From an uncultured Lachnospiraceae bacterium (lineage in GTDB: Bacteria; Bacillota; Clostridia; Lachnospirales; Lachnospiraceae), in contig CAMPBP010000042.1 in assembly GCA_946639085.1 (NCBI GenBank), forward strand, positions 1 to 8,655: 8,655 nt of DNA, given 5' to 3'. The position numbers and the translations under genes were made by a program. Numbering within the stretch: the stretch's first letter is position 1; each line of letters starts with the position of its first letter. The notes beneath the pieces are model-generated. The model ran no database searches and had not been told where the DNA came from. It was given only the letters and a program-made list of their open reading frames with translations. This document shows positions 1-5,563 of the stretch, one piece after another.

Positions 1-130
1 CGCCGATTATGTCCCAGATGCCCCAACCTCGGGCTTTATCCAGTTCTCTGCTTGGATTTCTTAAATGGAAAAGGGCTTCGTCAGCCGCATTTATAGCTTC
101 TTTTATTTCTTTAACCTGATATTCGTCCAT
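1..130 (-). CDS. N-terminal part of an unknown small protein (runs off the left edge)
   Basis: The reverse strand reads ATG at 130 and stays open for 43 codons to the window edge. The start is preceded by GGAGG followed by TAATAAC, an ideally spaced ribosome binding site. The visible protein begins MDEYQVKEIKEAINAADEAL and ends with ARGWGIWDIIG. It is charged and helical at first, then turns into a Trp/Gly-rich segment. From memory, this ARxWGIWDxxGGG pattern occurs in uncharacterised proteins of about 100-150 residues in Clostridia, for which I know no function. It is transcribed divergently from the hydrolase operon, sharing a 244-bp intergenic region. I found no convincing sigma-A promoter for it. 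The reading frame and start are secure; the function is unknown and the C-terminus is outside the window. Confidence 0.8.
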   Translation of the reverse strand, partial: MDEYQVKEIKEAINAADEALFHLRNPSRELDKARGWGIWDIIG

Positions 131-253
131 GTTATTACCTCCGTGTTATCTGGATTTTACAACAAAAAAGTATGTATAATAAATGACTAAAATTGCGAAA
201 TAACAGGCGGTAATGCGCCAATCATTTGCGTAGGGGCTTTTAAGGGAAAAACT

Positions 254-290
254 TGCATCTCACCGCCGAAAAATGCATCTCACCCCCGAA
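254..290. repeat. Two 17-bp direct repeats, period 20 bp, upstream of the -35 box (candidate LytTR site)
   Basis: TGCATCTCACCGCCGAA at 254-270 recurs as TGCATCTCACCCCCGAA at 274-290 with one mismatch. The 20-bp period places both copies on nearly the same face of the helix. The second copy ends 4 bp before the TTGAAA box at 295. LytTR regulators are known to bind paired direct repeats about two helical turns apart next to the -35 region, and the operon driven from here encodes a LytTR protein. Autoregulatory binding is therefore a reasonable inference, not something the sequence proves. Confidence 0.65.
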
Positions 291-294
291 CCCA

Positions 295-323
295 TTGAAA
301 CCGCCCAAATTAAACGATATATT
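295..323 (+). promoter_or_regulatory. Sigma-A type promoter of the hydrolase-LytTR-DUF3021 operon
   Basis: TTGAAA at 295-300 and TATATT at 318-323 are separated by 17 bp, each one mismatch from consensus. Transcription would begin near 330, leaving a leader of about 45 nt before the hydrolase start. The direct repeats at 254-290 abut the -35 box, the usual arrangement for an activator contacting polymerase. Confidence 0.7.
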
Positions 324-334
324 CGCCTTACAGA

Positions 335-349
335 GCCGGGGCACCCGGC
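335..349 (+). other. GC-rich hairpin in the operon leader
   Basis: GCCGGG at 335-340 pairs perfectly with CCCGGC at 344-349 across a GCA loop. It lies a few bases after the predicted transcription start and 11 bp before the ribosome binding site at 361-367. It has no T-tract, so it is not an intrinsic terminator. It could stabilise the 5' end of the mRNA; no regulatory role can be shown. Confidence 0.35.
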
Positions 350-374
350 GCCAACCAAGAAAGGCGGATAAAAA

Positions 375-1733
375 ATGGCACTTTTACTACTTATCATATT
401 CATCATCACAGAGGTTGTCTTCGGCGCGATGGGCCTCAGCCGCACCGTTCAAAAAAGAGAATGGACCGGCATGCGCTTTATCGTAAACGCCATCGAAGCA
501 GCGCTCTATCTCATCATGCTCCTGCTGCCGGGCATCGACTTCAGCTTCAGATTCAAGGGACTTTTCCTGATGCTCATGATAAGGCTCACGATCGGGCTGC
601 TGATCGCCTTCCTTAACCGCAAAAACAGCGGTACAAAGAAAAAACTCCCCATCATCCTAAGCTCCGTCCTGAGCGTCATGATCCTGGCATCAGCCCTTAT
701 CCCCGCATTCGTTTTCGCGGATTACAAGGGCAGACCCACAACCGGCGAGTTTGCCACAAAAGAGGCAGAAGCGATACTCATCGACAAAACCCGTATAGAA
801 ACATTTGAGCAGGACGGTTCGTTTAGAGAAGTCCCCGTACATTTCTATTATCCCGAGGGAATCGAGCAAATAACGCCCCACACACTTCCCCTCGTGATCT
901 TCAGCCACGGCGCATTCGGATATTATGAGAGCAACACTTCAACATACATGGAGCTTGCAAGCCACGGCTACGTAGTAGTGAGCCTCGACCATCCGTATCA
1001 TGCATTCTTCACCAAAGATTCAAGCGGAAAAACTGTCACCGTAAATCCGAGTTTCATAAGCACGGCGCTCACTGTTGGCAATAACGATGACGCCATGAGC
1101 GAAGAAGATTTGTTTGAGATCACATCAAAGTGGATGGAGCTTCGGGAAGCTGACATGAACTTCGTGATCGACACACTCAAAGCAAGCGAGATTAACGACG
1201 CCTGGTTTTTGGGCAAAACATCAAAAGACGAGATAACCAATATTCTCAACGCCACCGACACCACCAAGATTGGTCTCATGGGCCACTCCCTTGGCGGCGC
1301 GACCGCGGTCAGCGTGGGAAGACGAGAGGACATCTCGGCGGTCATCGACCTTGACGGCACCATGCTCGGCGAGCAGACAGGCGTAGAAAACGGCAATCCC
1401 GTGATCAATGAAGAGCCCTATCCGACGCCCCTTCTTTCCGTAAACAAGGAAGAACATTATTTGGACTGTCTTAAGGCGCGGGAAATGGGTTATAATTATG
1501 CCAACAACATAATCCTCGACAACGCCGTGACCGGCTACACCACATACTTTAAAGGCACGGAGCACATGAATTTCACCGACCTGCCGTTGTTCTCCCCCTT
1601 TCTCGCGAACCTGCTGGGAAACGGAACGGTGGACCCCGCGGACTGCATCGACCGCATCAACGCGATAGTGGTGGATTTCATGGACTGTTATCTGAAAGGC
1701 GAGGGCACCTTCACGGTAAACGAAAGCTATTAG
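375..1733 (+). CDS. Membrane-anchored alpha/beta hydrolase (PAF-acetylhydrolase-like)
   Basis: This 452-residue protein has about three hydrophobic segments in its first 115 residues (roughly 1-20, 40-80 as one or two spans, and 92-115). An alpha/beta-hydrolase domain follows, probably outside the membrane. The nucleophile elbow is GHSLGG at 303-308 (Ser305). VIFSHGAFG at 174-182 is the likely oxyanion region, an Asp in AVIDLDGT (325 or 327) fits the acid, and His397 in GTEHMNF fits the base. The order and spacing resemble platelet-activating-factor acetylhydrolase and dienelactone-hydrolase-like esterases, so an ester or lipid substrate is plausible; no specific substrate can be named. AAGGCGG at 361-367 supports the start. 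It is first in the operon, with the LytTR gene starting 8 bp after its stop. Family confidence is high, substrate confidence low. Confidence 0.85.
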   Translation: MALLLLIIFIITEVVFGAMGLSRTVQKREWTGMRFIVNAIEAALYLIMLLLPGIDFSFRFKGLFLMLMIRLTIGLLIAFLNRKNSGTKKKLPIILSSVLSVMILASALIPAFVFADYKGRPTTGEFATKEAEAILIDKTRIETFEQDGSFREVPVHFYYPEGIEQITPHTLPLVIFSHGAFGYYESNTSTYMELASHGYVVVSLDHPYHAFFTKDSSGKTVTVNPSFISTALTVGNNDDAMSEEDLFEITSKWMELREADMNFVIDTLKASEINDAWFLGKTSKDEITNILNATDTTKIGLMGHSLGGATAVSVGRREDISAVIDLDGTMLGEQTGVENGNPVINEEPYPTPLLSVNKEEHYLDCLKAREMGYNYANNIILDNAVTGYTTYFKGTEHMNFTDLPLFSPFLANLLGNGTVDPADCIDRINAIVVDFMDCYLKGEGTFTVNESY

Positions 1734-1741
1734 GGAGCGAA

Positions 1742-2179
1742 ATGAAACTCGAGATAAAGACAATAAGTGAGAAAGAAACCGAATACATTGAGATAGGCTG
1801 CCATAAGATTGACGATCGCGTCAACGAGATAGTGCAGTTTGTCAAACAGCGCCAGGGAAGCATCGACGCCTTCAAAGACGAGAAGATGTACAAGATCCTC
1901 ATCGCTGACATACTGTATGTCGAATCGGTGGACGATCGCACTTTTATCTATCTCGCGGAGGAATGCTACGAGTCGCGAAAGAGGCTCTATGAGTTTGAAT
2001 CGGTGCTTCCCACGCGCCAGTTCGCCCGCATTTCCAAAGCCGTGATCGTGAATCTCATGAAGATCTCGTACATCAAACCGGCGCTTAACGGCCGTTTTCT
2101 CTGCCGGTTGAAGAACGGTGAACAGGTAATAATCTCGCGCAAATACGTGCCCGATATCAAGGAGAAGCTTAAAAGATGA
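1742..2179 (+). CDS. LytTR-family DNA-binding transcriptional regulator
   Basis: This 145-residue protein has a short N-terminal region of about 45 residues and then one LytTR domain (about 46-143). Domain hallmarks are ILYVESVDDRTFIYL, the RISKAVIVNLMKISYI core and the C-terminal VIISRKYVPDIKEKL helix. There is no receiver domain, so it is not controlled by phosphorelay. It belongs to the short LytTR regulators that are coupled to a membrane partner, and the next gene encodes just such a protein. GGGAG at 1734-1738 gives a usable ribosome binding site. Its stop overlaps the start of the DUF3021 gene (ATGA, 2176-2179), implying translational coupling. By analogy with streptococcal LytTR regulatory systems such as HdrRM and BrsRM, it probably activates its own operon and the neighbouring membrane protein restrains it. 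That model is inferred. Confidence 0.92.
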   Translation: MKLEIKTISEKETEYIEIGCHKIDDRVNEIVQFVKQRQGSIDAFKDEKMYKILIADILYVESVDDRTFIYLAEECYESRKRLYEFESVLPTRQFARISKAVIVNLMKISYIKPALNGRFLCRLKNGEQVIISRKYVPDIKEKLKR

Positions 2180-2610
2180 AAGAACGCATTAAAACTTTGG
2201 CAGGAAACTTTTTCATAAGCGTTACATTGATCAACCTGGCCATGCTGATACTCGGCAAGTTGTTAAGACCCGACCAGCAATTCGGCTACGAAGTGTTCGT
2301 ATATCCGCTGATTTACGGCATCATAGGCATGATCCCCGCACTGTTCGTAAACGGCAACAAGGAACTTACGCTAAAACAGGCCGTCATCAAAGAAATCGCA
2401 CAGATGACCATGACCGTCGTTGTGATCGTTGCGTTTATGTTCGCAGGGCAGCCTTTAACCCACGAAGTCGTGATCTCTGCCGCCGGCGTAGCACTAAGCG
2501 TCGTGATCGTTTATTGCCTCGTAGTCCTGATCGGATGGCTCATCGATCTCAAGACCGCTGTGGTCTTGACCGAAGACCTTAAGCACTTCCAGGAGGAGAG
2601 CAGAGAATAG
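2176..2610 (+). CDS. DUF3021 four-helix membrane protein, probable LytTR antagonist
   Basis: This 144-residue integral membrane protein has four hydrophobic segments (about 11-29, 40-58, 75-91 and 97-123), short charged loops and a hydrophilic tail of about 20 residues. The size, four-helix layout and position directly after a short LytTR gene are typical of DUF3021 proteins. Its start overlaps the LytTR stop by 4 bp, so the two are probably made in fixed ratio. In studied LytTR regulatory systems the membrane partner holds the regulator inactive until an unknown signal arrives; that role is inferred here from context and has not been shown for this protein. No enzymatic motif is visible. It is the last gene of the operon, 22 bp before a strong hairpin. 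Confidence 0.87.
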   Translation: MKERIKTLAGNFFISVTLINLAMLILGKLLRPDQQFGYEVFVYPLIYGIIGMIPALFVNGNKELTLKQAVIKEIAQMTMTVVVIVAFMFAGQPLTHEVVISAAGVALSVVIVYCLVVLIGWLIDLKTAVVLTEDLKHFQEESRE

Positions 2611-2632
2611 GAATATATGCAGAAAGAAAAAG

Positions 2633-2666
2633 AACCCTCCTTGCCGTGATCACGGTAAGGAGGGTT
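2633..2666. terminator. Bidirectional intrinsic terminator between convergent genes
   Basis: A 34-base inverted repeat pairs end to end as 17 base pairs, one of them G-U (2643/2656), centred on GTGATCAC. The arms begin AACCCTCCTT and end AAGGAGGGTT. On the minus strand it is followed by CTTTTTCTTTCT, a good U-tract for the secreted-protein gene ending at 2700. On the plus strand the following ACTATTGTTT is a weaker tract. It lies 22 bp after the DUF3021 stop and 33 bp from the convergent stop. Confidence 0.85.
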
Positions 2667-2699
2667 ACTATTGTTTAAAACATAATTACGGAGTTAAAT

Positions 2700-4451
2700 T
2701 TATAATCCATTAATTTCAAATTGGAAGCCTTCATCAAAGGTTTTGACCGAACCCCAATCTGAAGAAGTCTCGCCAGTGTGCTGATCCACATTAATTCTTA
2801 CAGTAGTACCAGTAGTACCGCCAGTATTTATATTCTCTTTTATCTCTGCGGTAGCACCGCTATTACTCTGATTCTCGTTTATCTCATAAAATCCATATGC
2901 ATTTGCCAGAGTTATAAGACTTATTGCGCCATTGTATTCTCGTTTAAGATTACTAAAGTCCGGATTCATAGGAATGGTAATCATGCCATACTTATCTTCT
3001 ATCGAACAAAGCAATTTTACAGATACATTCTTTTTTGCCAATATGGCTTCTACAATCGAAGAGTCCAAACAATTACTGTTAAAGCAGGCTATGGTAATGT
3101 TGTCACCATTTTTCGGCCCGGCATCTATAAACCCGATCGCATCTTGGACTTCTTCGCGTCTTCTAAGCTCTGCATTAGAGATAAGTTTTGAGTACAAAGC
3201 ATTAAAATATACGCCACCACCGCGTTTTACTTCAAAGAAGTAGTTGCCGTTTGGGTCTTTTGTGAGAACCCAATTTTTTTCAAGATCACCATAAGCTTCA
3301 TTAATATCATAATCAGCAGATACATCTGCTTTGAGTAATAGCTTTGTTCCTTCTTTAGCCGCTATAATACCATTGCCTACCGTCACAAGTGAGCCGTTTT
3401 CATCGGTAACGTATAAAGAACCGCCTTCATTGGGCTGCTTAACCTTGATGATGTAGTAGATATTGTTTTTAACAAAATCTTCGTCGTTTTCGATTTCAGG
3501 TTCATCCATAGTGCTGGGATTGTATGTCATTTTTTGGGCTATAGCAGCATTATTATCGGTATTGATCTTCCATACATAAAGATTAAGATCGGATTTCTTA
3601 GATTCATCATTGGAACTACCGGAGTTCGATTTATAATCTTTAAGAAGTACCGCTCCCTTAGTGGCATCAAGAGTGCCTTCGATGATAACATCGGCTTTGG
3701 ATTGATCGGCATTACCTGTAGAAACAACGCCATATCCTTCAACATTGAGATCTCCGTGGATAGTGACAGTGCTATCAGCTTTTTTACCTTCAGTAGTAGA
3801 AGAGCCGGCTATTATTACGCCTCCTGCATCGTTTGTTTTAGATTTAACGTTTACGCTTCCTCCTACTTTAACATCTACTGTAGAAGTGATGTTCTTAATA
3901 ATTATGCCGTCTGCTTCGCCATATTTCTCATCTTTAGAATTAACTGTAACATCATTCATTACCGCTAATTTAACGGAAGAGTCTTCTGTATAAACAGACA
4001 CGCCGGTTGCGCAACCTTTGTCTGCGGTTGCCGTAACTTTTCCGTCTACCGATACCGATGCATCACCATTATTTCCGGCACTGACATGAATAGCTGTCGC
4101 TTTGCCGTTATCGGTATGGGCATCAACAGATCCATTTACGTAAATATCAGTGCCTTCGGTATATGCAGACGAATCGAGTGCTGTCGCTTCGCCGGTATTC
4201 GTCAGACTTACATTACCCCAAATATCTGCAGATGTGGTGACACCCTCACTCTGTCCCTCATTAACAACGCGTACAGCATAATCATTTCCGACCACTTTTA
4301 CATCACTATTAACTGGGACGGCGGTTTTATCATATTCATCCGGAACTTCAACGGGAGTCGTTCTGATTTCGCTCCCCGCCACCGAACTTAAAGACATGCT
4401 AAACAGCATAGTCAGAGATAAAGAGATCGCAAGAATTCTTTTAAGTTTCAT
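2700..4451 (-). CDS. Secreted repetitive, probably beta-rich, surface or extracellular protein
   Basis: This 583-residue protein has a classical signal peptide (MKLKRILAISLSLTMLFSMS, cleavage near residue 26, SSVAG-SE). Residues about 70-275 are low-complexity beta-prone repeats alternating Val/Ile with Gly, Asn, Asp and Thr (for example VSVDGKVTATADKG, VTIHGDLNVEGYG, VIIEGTLDATKGAV). These resemble rungs of a right-handed beta-helix or adhesin-like stalk. Residues about 335-420 (NEGGSLYVT, GTKLLLKA, NYFFEVKRGGGVYFNALYS) resemble an InlB B-repeat-like domain. The C-terminal part (about 421-583) is unrecognised. There is no LPXTG sorting signal or C-terminal membrane anchor, so the attachment mode is unknown. 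The start at 4451 is chosen over an upstream ATG at 4484 because GGAGG precedes it and the signal peptide begins there. The gene looks more AT-rich than its neighbours. It is monocistronic. Confidence 0.82.
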   Translation of the reverse strand: MKLKRILAISLSLTMLFSMSLSSVAGSEIRTTPVEVPDEYDKTAVPVNSDVKVVGNDYAVRVVNEGQSEGVTTSADIWGNVSLTNTGEATALDSSAYTEGTDIYVNGSVDAHTDNGKATAIHVSAGNNGDASVSVDGKVTATADKGCATGVSVYTEDSSVKLAVMNDVTVNSKDEKYGEADGIIIKNITSTVDVKVGGSVNVKSKTNDAGGVIIAGSSTTEGKKADSTVTIHGDLNVEGYGVVSTGNADQSKADVIIEGTLDATKGAVLLKDYKSNSGSSNDESKKSDLNLYVWKINTDNNAAIAQKMTYNPSTMDEPEIENDEDFVKNNIYYIIKVKQPNEGGSLYVTDENGSLVTVGNGIIAAKEGTKLLLKADVSADYDINEAYGDLEKNWVLTKDPNGNYFFEVKRGGGVYFNALYSKLISNAELRRREEVQDAIGFIDAGPKNGDNITIACFNSNCLDSSIVEAILAKKNVSVKLLCSIEDKYGMITIPMNPDFSNLKREYNGAISLITLANAYGFYEINENQSNSGATAEIKENINTGGTTGTTVRINVDQHTGETSSDWGSVKTFDEGFQFEINGL

Positions 4452-4521
4452 ATTGCCTCCTATAAAATGTACAAAACCGGACAAAACACGATACAGCTTT
4501 GTCTGTCCCCTTCAAGGCAAA

Positions 4522-4550
4522 ATTATAGCACACATCGCGCCAAAAGTCAT
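4522..4550 (-). promoter_or_regulatory. Promoter of the secreted-protein gene
   Basis: On the minus strand ATGACT (4550-4545) and a perfect TATAAT (4527-4522) are 17 bp apart. The -10 box is preceded by TGC, an extended -10 element. The start would be near 4515, giving a leader of about 64 nt with GGAGG just before the ATG at 4451. The leader begins with GGGGACAG and can fold GGACA (4508-4504) onto TGTCC (4483-4479). Confidence 0.65.
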
Positions 4551-4569
4551 ATTTTATCTTCTTTCCTGC

Positions 4570-4899
4570 TTTTTTACCGGCTAAATTGGCAAATGTGCTT
4601 TTTTTACCGGTATAAAAATGGCCGATTTGGCGGCCCATAACCTGCTAAATCTCTTTTTTCACTTTTTTACCAGTATATTTTGATTGGTTCGGACAGGTAA
4701 AAAAGAAGGAAATAAGTTTTTACCAGTAAATTCAAGTAGATTTGAGGCGGGAAATGCAGGTAAAAAAGAAGGAAATAAGTTTTTACCAGTAAATTCAAGT
4801 AGATTTGAGGCGGGAGATACAGGTAAAAAAGGCGGAAGTCAATTATTACCGGTAAATCCGGGCAAATATCACGCTAAATTAAGCCGGAGCATACCGGTA
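4570..4899. repeat. Dense field of TTACC(G/A)G motifs in both orientations (gene-free)
   Basis: About ten copies of a T-rich TTTTTACCGG or TTTTTACCAG motif, or its reverse form (C(A/C)GGTAAAAAA), fill this stretch. Forward copies end near 4580, 4610, 4673, 4726 and 4789. Reverse copies begin at 4694, 4757 and 4820. Palindromic versions are TTACCGGTAA at 4846-4855 and TACCGGTA at 4892-4899. Adjacent opposite copies such as 4696-4703 and 4717-4724 can form an 8-bp stem. Short open frames exist on both strands but none has a credible start with a ribosome binding site. This accounts for most of the 600-bp interval between 4452 and 5056. Confidence 0.75.
4694..4860. repeat. Tandem 63-bp direct repeats, two near-identical and one decayed
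   Basis: The unit at 4694-4756 recurs at 4757-4819 with 61 of 63 bases identical. A third, diverged partial copy begins at 4820 with CAGGTAAAAAAG and fades by about 4860. Each full unit contains GGTAAAAA and TTTTTACC as an inverted pair. Because 63 is a multiple of three, the plus strand also reads as a 21-residue repeat (GKKEGNKFLPVNSSRFEAG), but the frame lacks an ATG and a ribosome binding site. The near-identity points to recent duplication. Confidence 0.9.
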
Positions 4900-4900
4900 A

Positions 4901-4927
4901 GAACCAAGGGGACGGTGGTGTTGGTTC
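4901..4927 (+). repeat. Left copy of a 27-bp palindrome-ended repeat, with following T-tract
   Basis: The 27-bp sequence starts GAACCAAGGGGACGG and ends TTGGTTC, so its ends pair as a 7-bp stem around a 13-nt loop. An exact reverse-complement copy lies at 6850-6876. On the plus strand it is followed by CATTTTTTCTTTTT, so it may act as an intrinsic terminator insulating the cassette downstream. The GGGGACGG core resembles intergenic REP-like repeats I recall from Firmicutes and other bacteria; membership in that class is inferred. Confidence 0.85.
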
Positions 4928-4946
4928 ATTTTTTCTTTTTCCCCTA

Positions 4947-4975
4947 TTGACTTTTAACACCGAATATAATATAAA
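4947..4975 (+). promoter_or_regulatory. Promoter of the flavoprotein-TetR operon
   Basis: TTGACT at 4947-4952 and TATAAA at 4970-4975 are 17 bp apart. A perfect TATAAT at 4965-4970 also exists but would leave only a 12-bp spacer. Transcription would start near 4982, inside the palindromic operator, with a leader of about 75 nt before the first gene. Confidence 0.7.
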
Positions 4976-4979
4976 CATA

Positions 4980-5003
4980 TTTATATAAACGCGTTTACAC
5001 AAA
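4980..5003. promoter_or_regulatory. Palindromic operator, likely bound by the TetR-family regulator
   Basis: The core TAAACGCGTTTA at 4986-4997 is a perfect 12-bp palindrome. Extended to 4980-5003, 10 of 12 half-site positions still match (left TTTATATAAACG, the right half reads TTTGTGTAAACG on the other strand). It begins 5 bp after the -10 box and covers the predicted start site, an ideal place for a repressor. The only DNA-binding protein of this operon is the TetR-family regulator at 6213-6842, so autorepression is inferred. Confidence 0.65.
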
Positions 5004-5056
5004 AAACAGGTCAAAAAAACAAGAGAGAAAGGGAAGACACAAAACAGGAGGACATT

Positions 5057-5563
5057 ATGATCTTGATAGTTAACACGACCGCAGACAAAAGCGTGAGCGA
5101 AGCGTTAAGAGAAGAACTGAAAAACAGCGCTGTCGAGGCGGAGATCGTAGAAGCAAGTGAGATGAAGATAAGCCACTGCATAGGATGCAACTACTGCTGG
5201 CTGAAGACACCGGGCGAATGCTCGATAAAGGACGATTACGAAGTGATCTTAAAGAAGATGATCCACGCAAAGCAGCTGTGGGTGATCTCGGACACGGCAC
5301 TGGGATTTTTGGACCACAAGGGAAAGAACATCTTTGACAGGATATTGCCTGTAGCCACGATGTATCTTAAGTTCGTGGGAGACCAGATGCGTCACGTGGC
5401 ACGTTACAAGGATAAATTTGACATCGGTCTCATCTATAAAGGAGATCCCGACGTTGAATATTTGAAGAGATGGAACGAGAGGGCGACGCTCAATTTTGAG
5501 AGCAAGTCGCTGGGAGTTTTTTCGGCAAGTGAGATAAAGGAGGCGGTGTCATGCATGCATTGA
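5057..5563 (+). CDS. Flavodoxin-fold NAD(P)H-dependent oxidoreductase with iron-sulfur-type Cys motif
   Basis: This 168-residue protein has the flavodoxin-like layout: a first strand MILIVNTT, a helix, then VEAEIVEASEMKISHC. Cys41, Cys44, Cys47 and Cys55 form CX2CX2CX7C (CIGCNYCWLKTPGEC) followed by KDDY. This order is typical of small FMN-binding reductases in Clostridia and matches the compact cysteine motif of iron-sulfur flavoproteins, which bind a [4Fe-4S] cluster next to FMN. The usual GSPR-type phosphate loop after strand 1 is degenerate (NTTADKSVSEA). AGGAGG at 5047-5052 supports the ATG. It is first in an operon and overlaps the next flavoprotein gene by 13 bp. It probably reduces a quinone, nitro compound or other electrophile in the cytoplasm; the substrate is unknown. 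Confidence 0.82.
   Translation: MILIVNTTADKSVSEALREELKNSAVEAEIVEASEMKISHCIGCNYCWLKTPGECSIKDDYEVILKKMIHAKQLWVISDTALGFLDHKGKNIFDRILPVATMYLKFVGDQMRHVARYKDKFDIGLIYKGDPDVEYLKRWNERATLNFESKSLGVFSASEIKEAVSCMH

Noticed and set aside
175..180. Perfect TATAAT on the plus strand as an alternative promoter
   Set aside because: No -35 box lies at a suitable distance (TGGATT is poor), whereas TTGAAA-17-TATATT at 295-323 sits much better relative to the hydrolase gene.
1221..1763. 180-codon minus-strand open frame inside the hydrolase gene
   Set aside because: It is antisense to the conserved GHSLGG hydrolase core, lacks recognisable motifs and overlaps the LytTR start.
4452..4484. Upstream ATG that would add 11 residues to the secreted protein
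   Set aside because: The added residues include the GGAGG site that serves the ATG at 4451, and the signal peptide starts at that internal Met.
4441..4638. Minus-strand open frame of 65 codons upstream of the secreted protein
   Set aside because: It covers the promoter, leader and ribosome binding site of the secreted-protein gene and runs through inverted TTACCGG motifs; it has no ribosome binding site of its own.
4694..4860. CRISPR array
   Set aside because: The 63-bp units are repeated end to end with no unique spacers and only two intact copies, and no cas gene is present.
4684..4950. Plus-strand open frame of 88 codons with 21-residue repeats
   Set aside because: It has only a TTG start directly after a stop, no ribosome binding site, runs into the 27-bp repeat and the T-tract, and is explained by the 63-bp DNA repeats.
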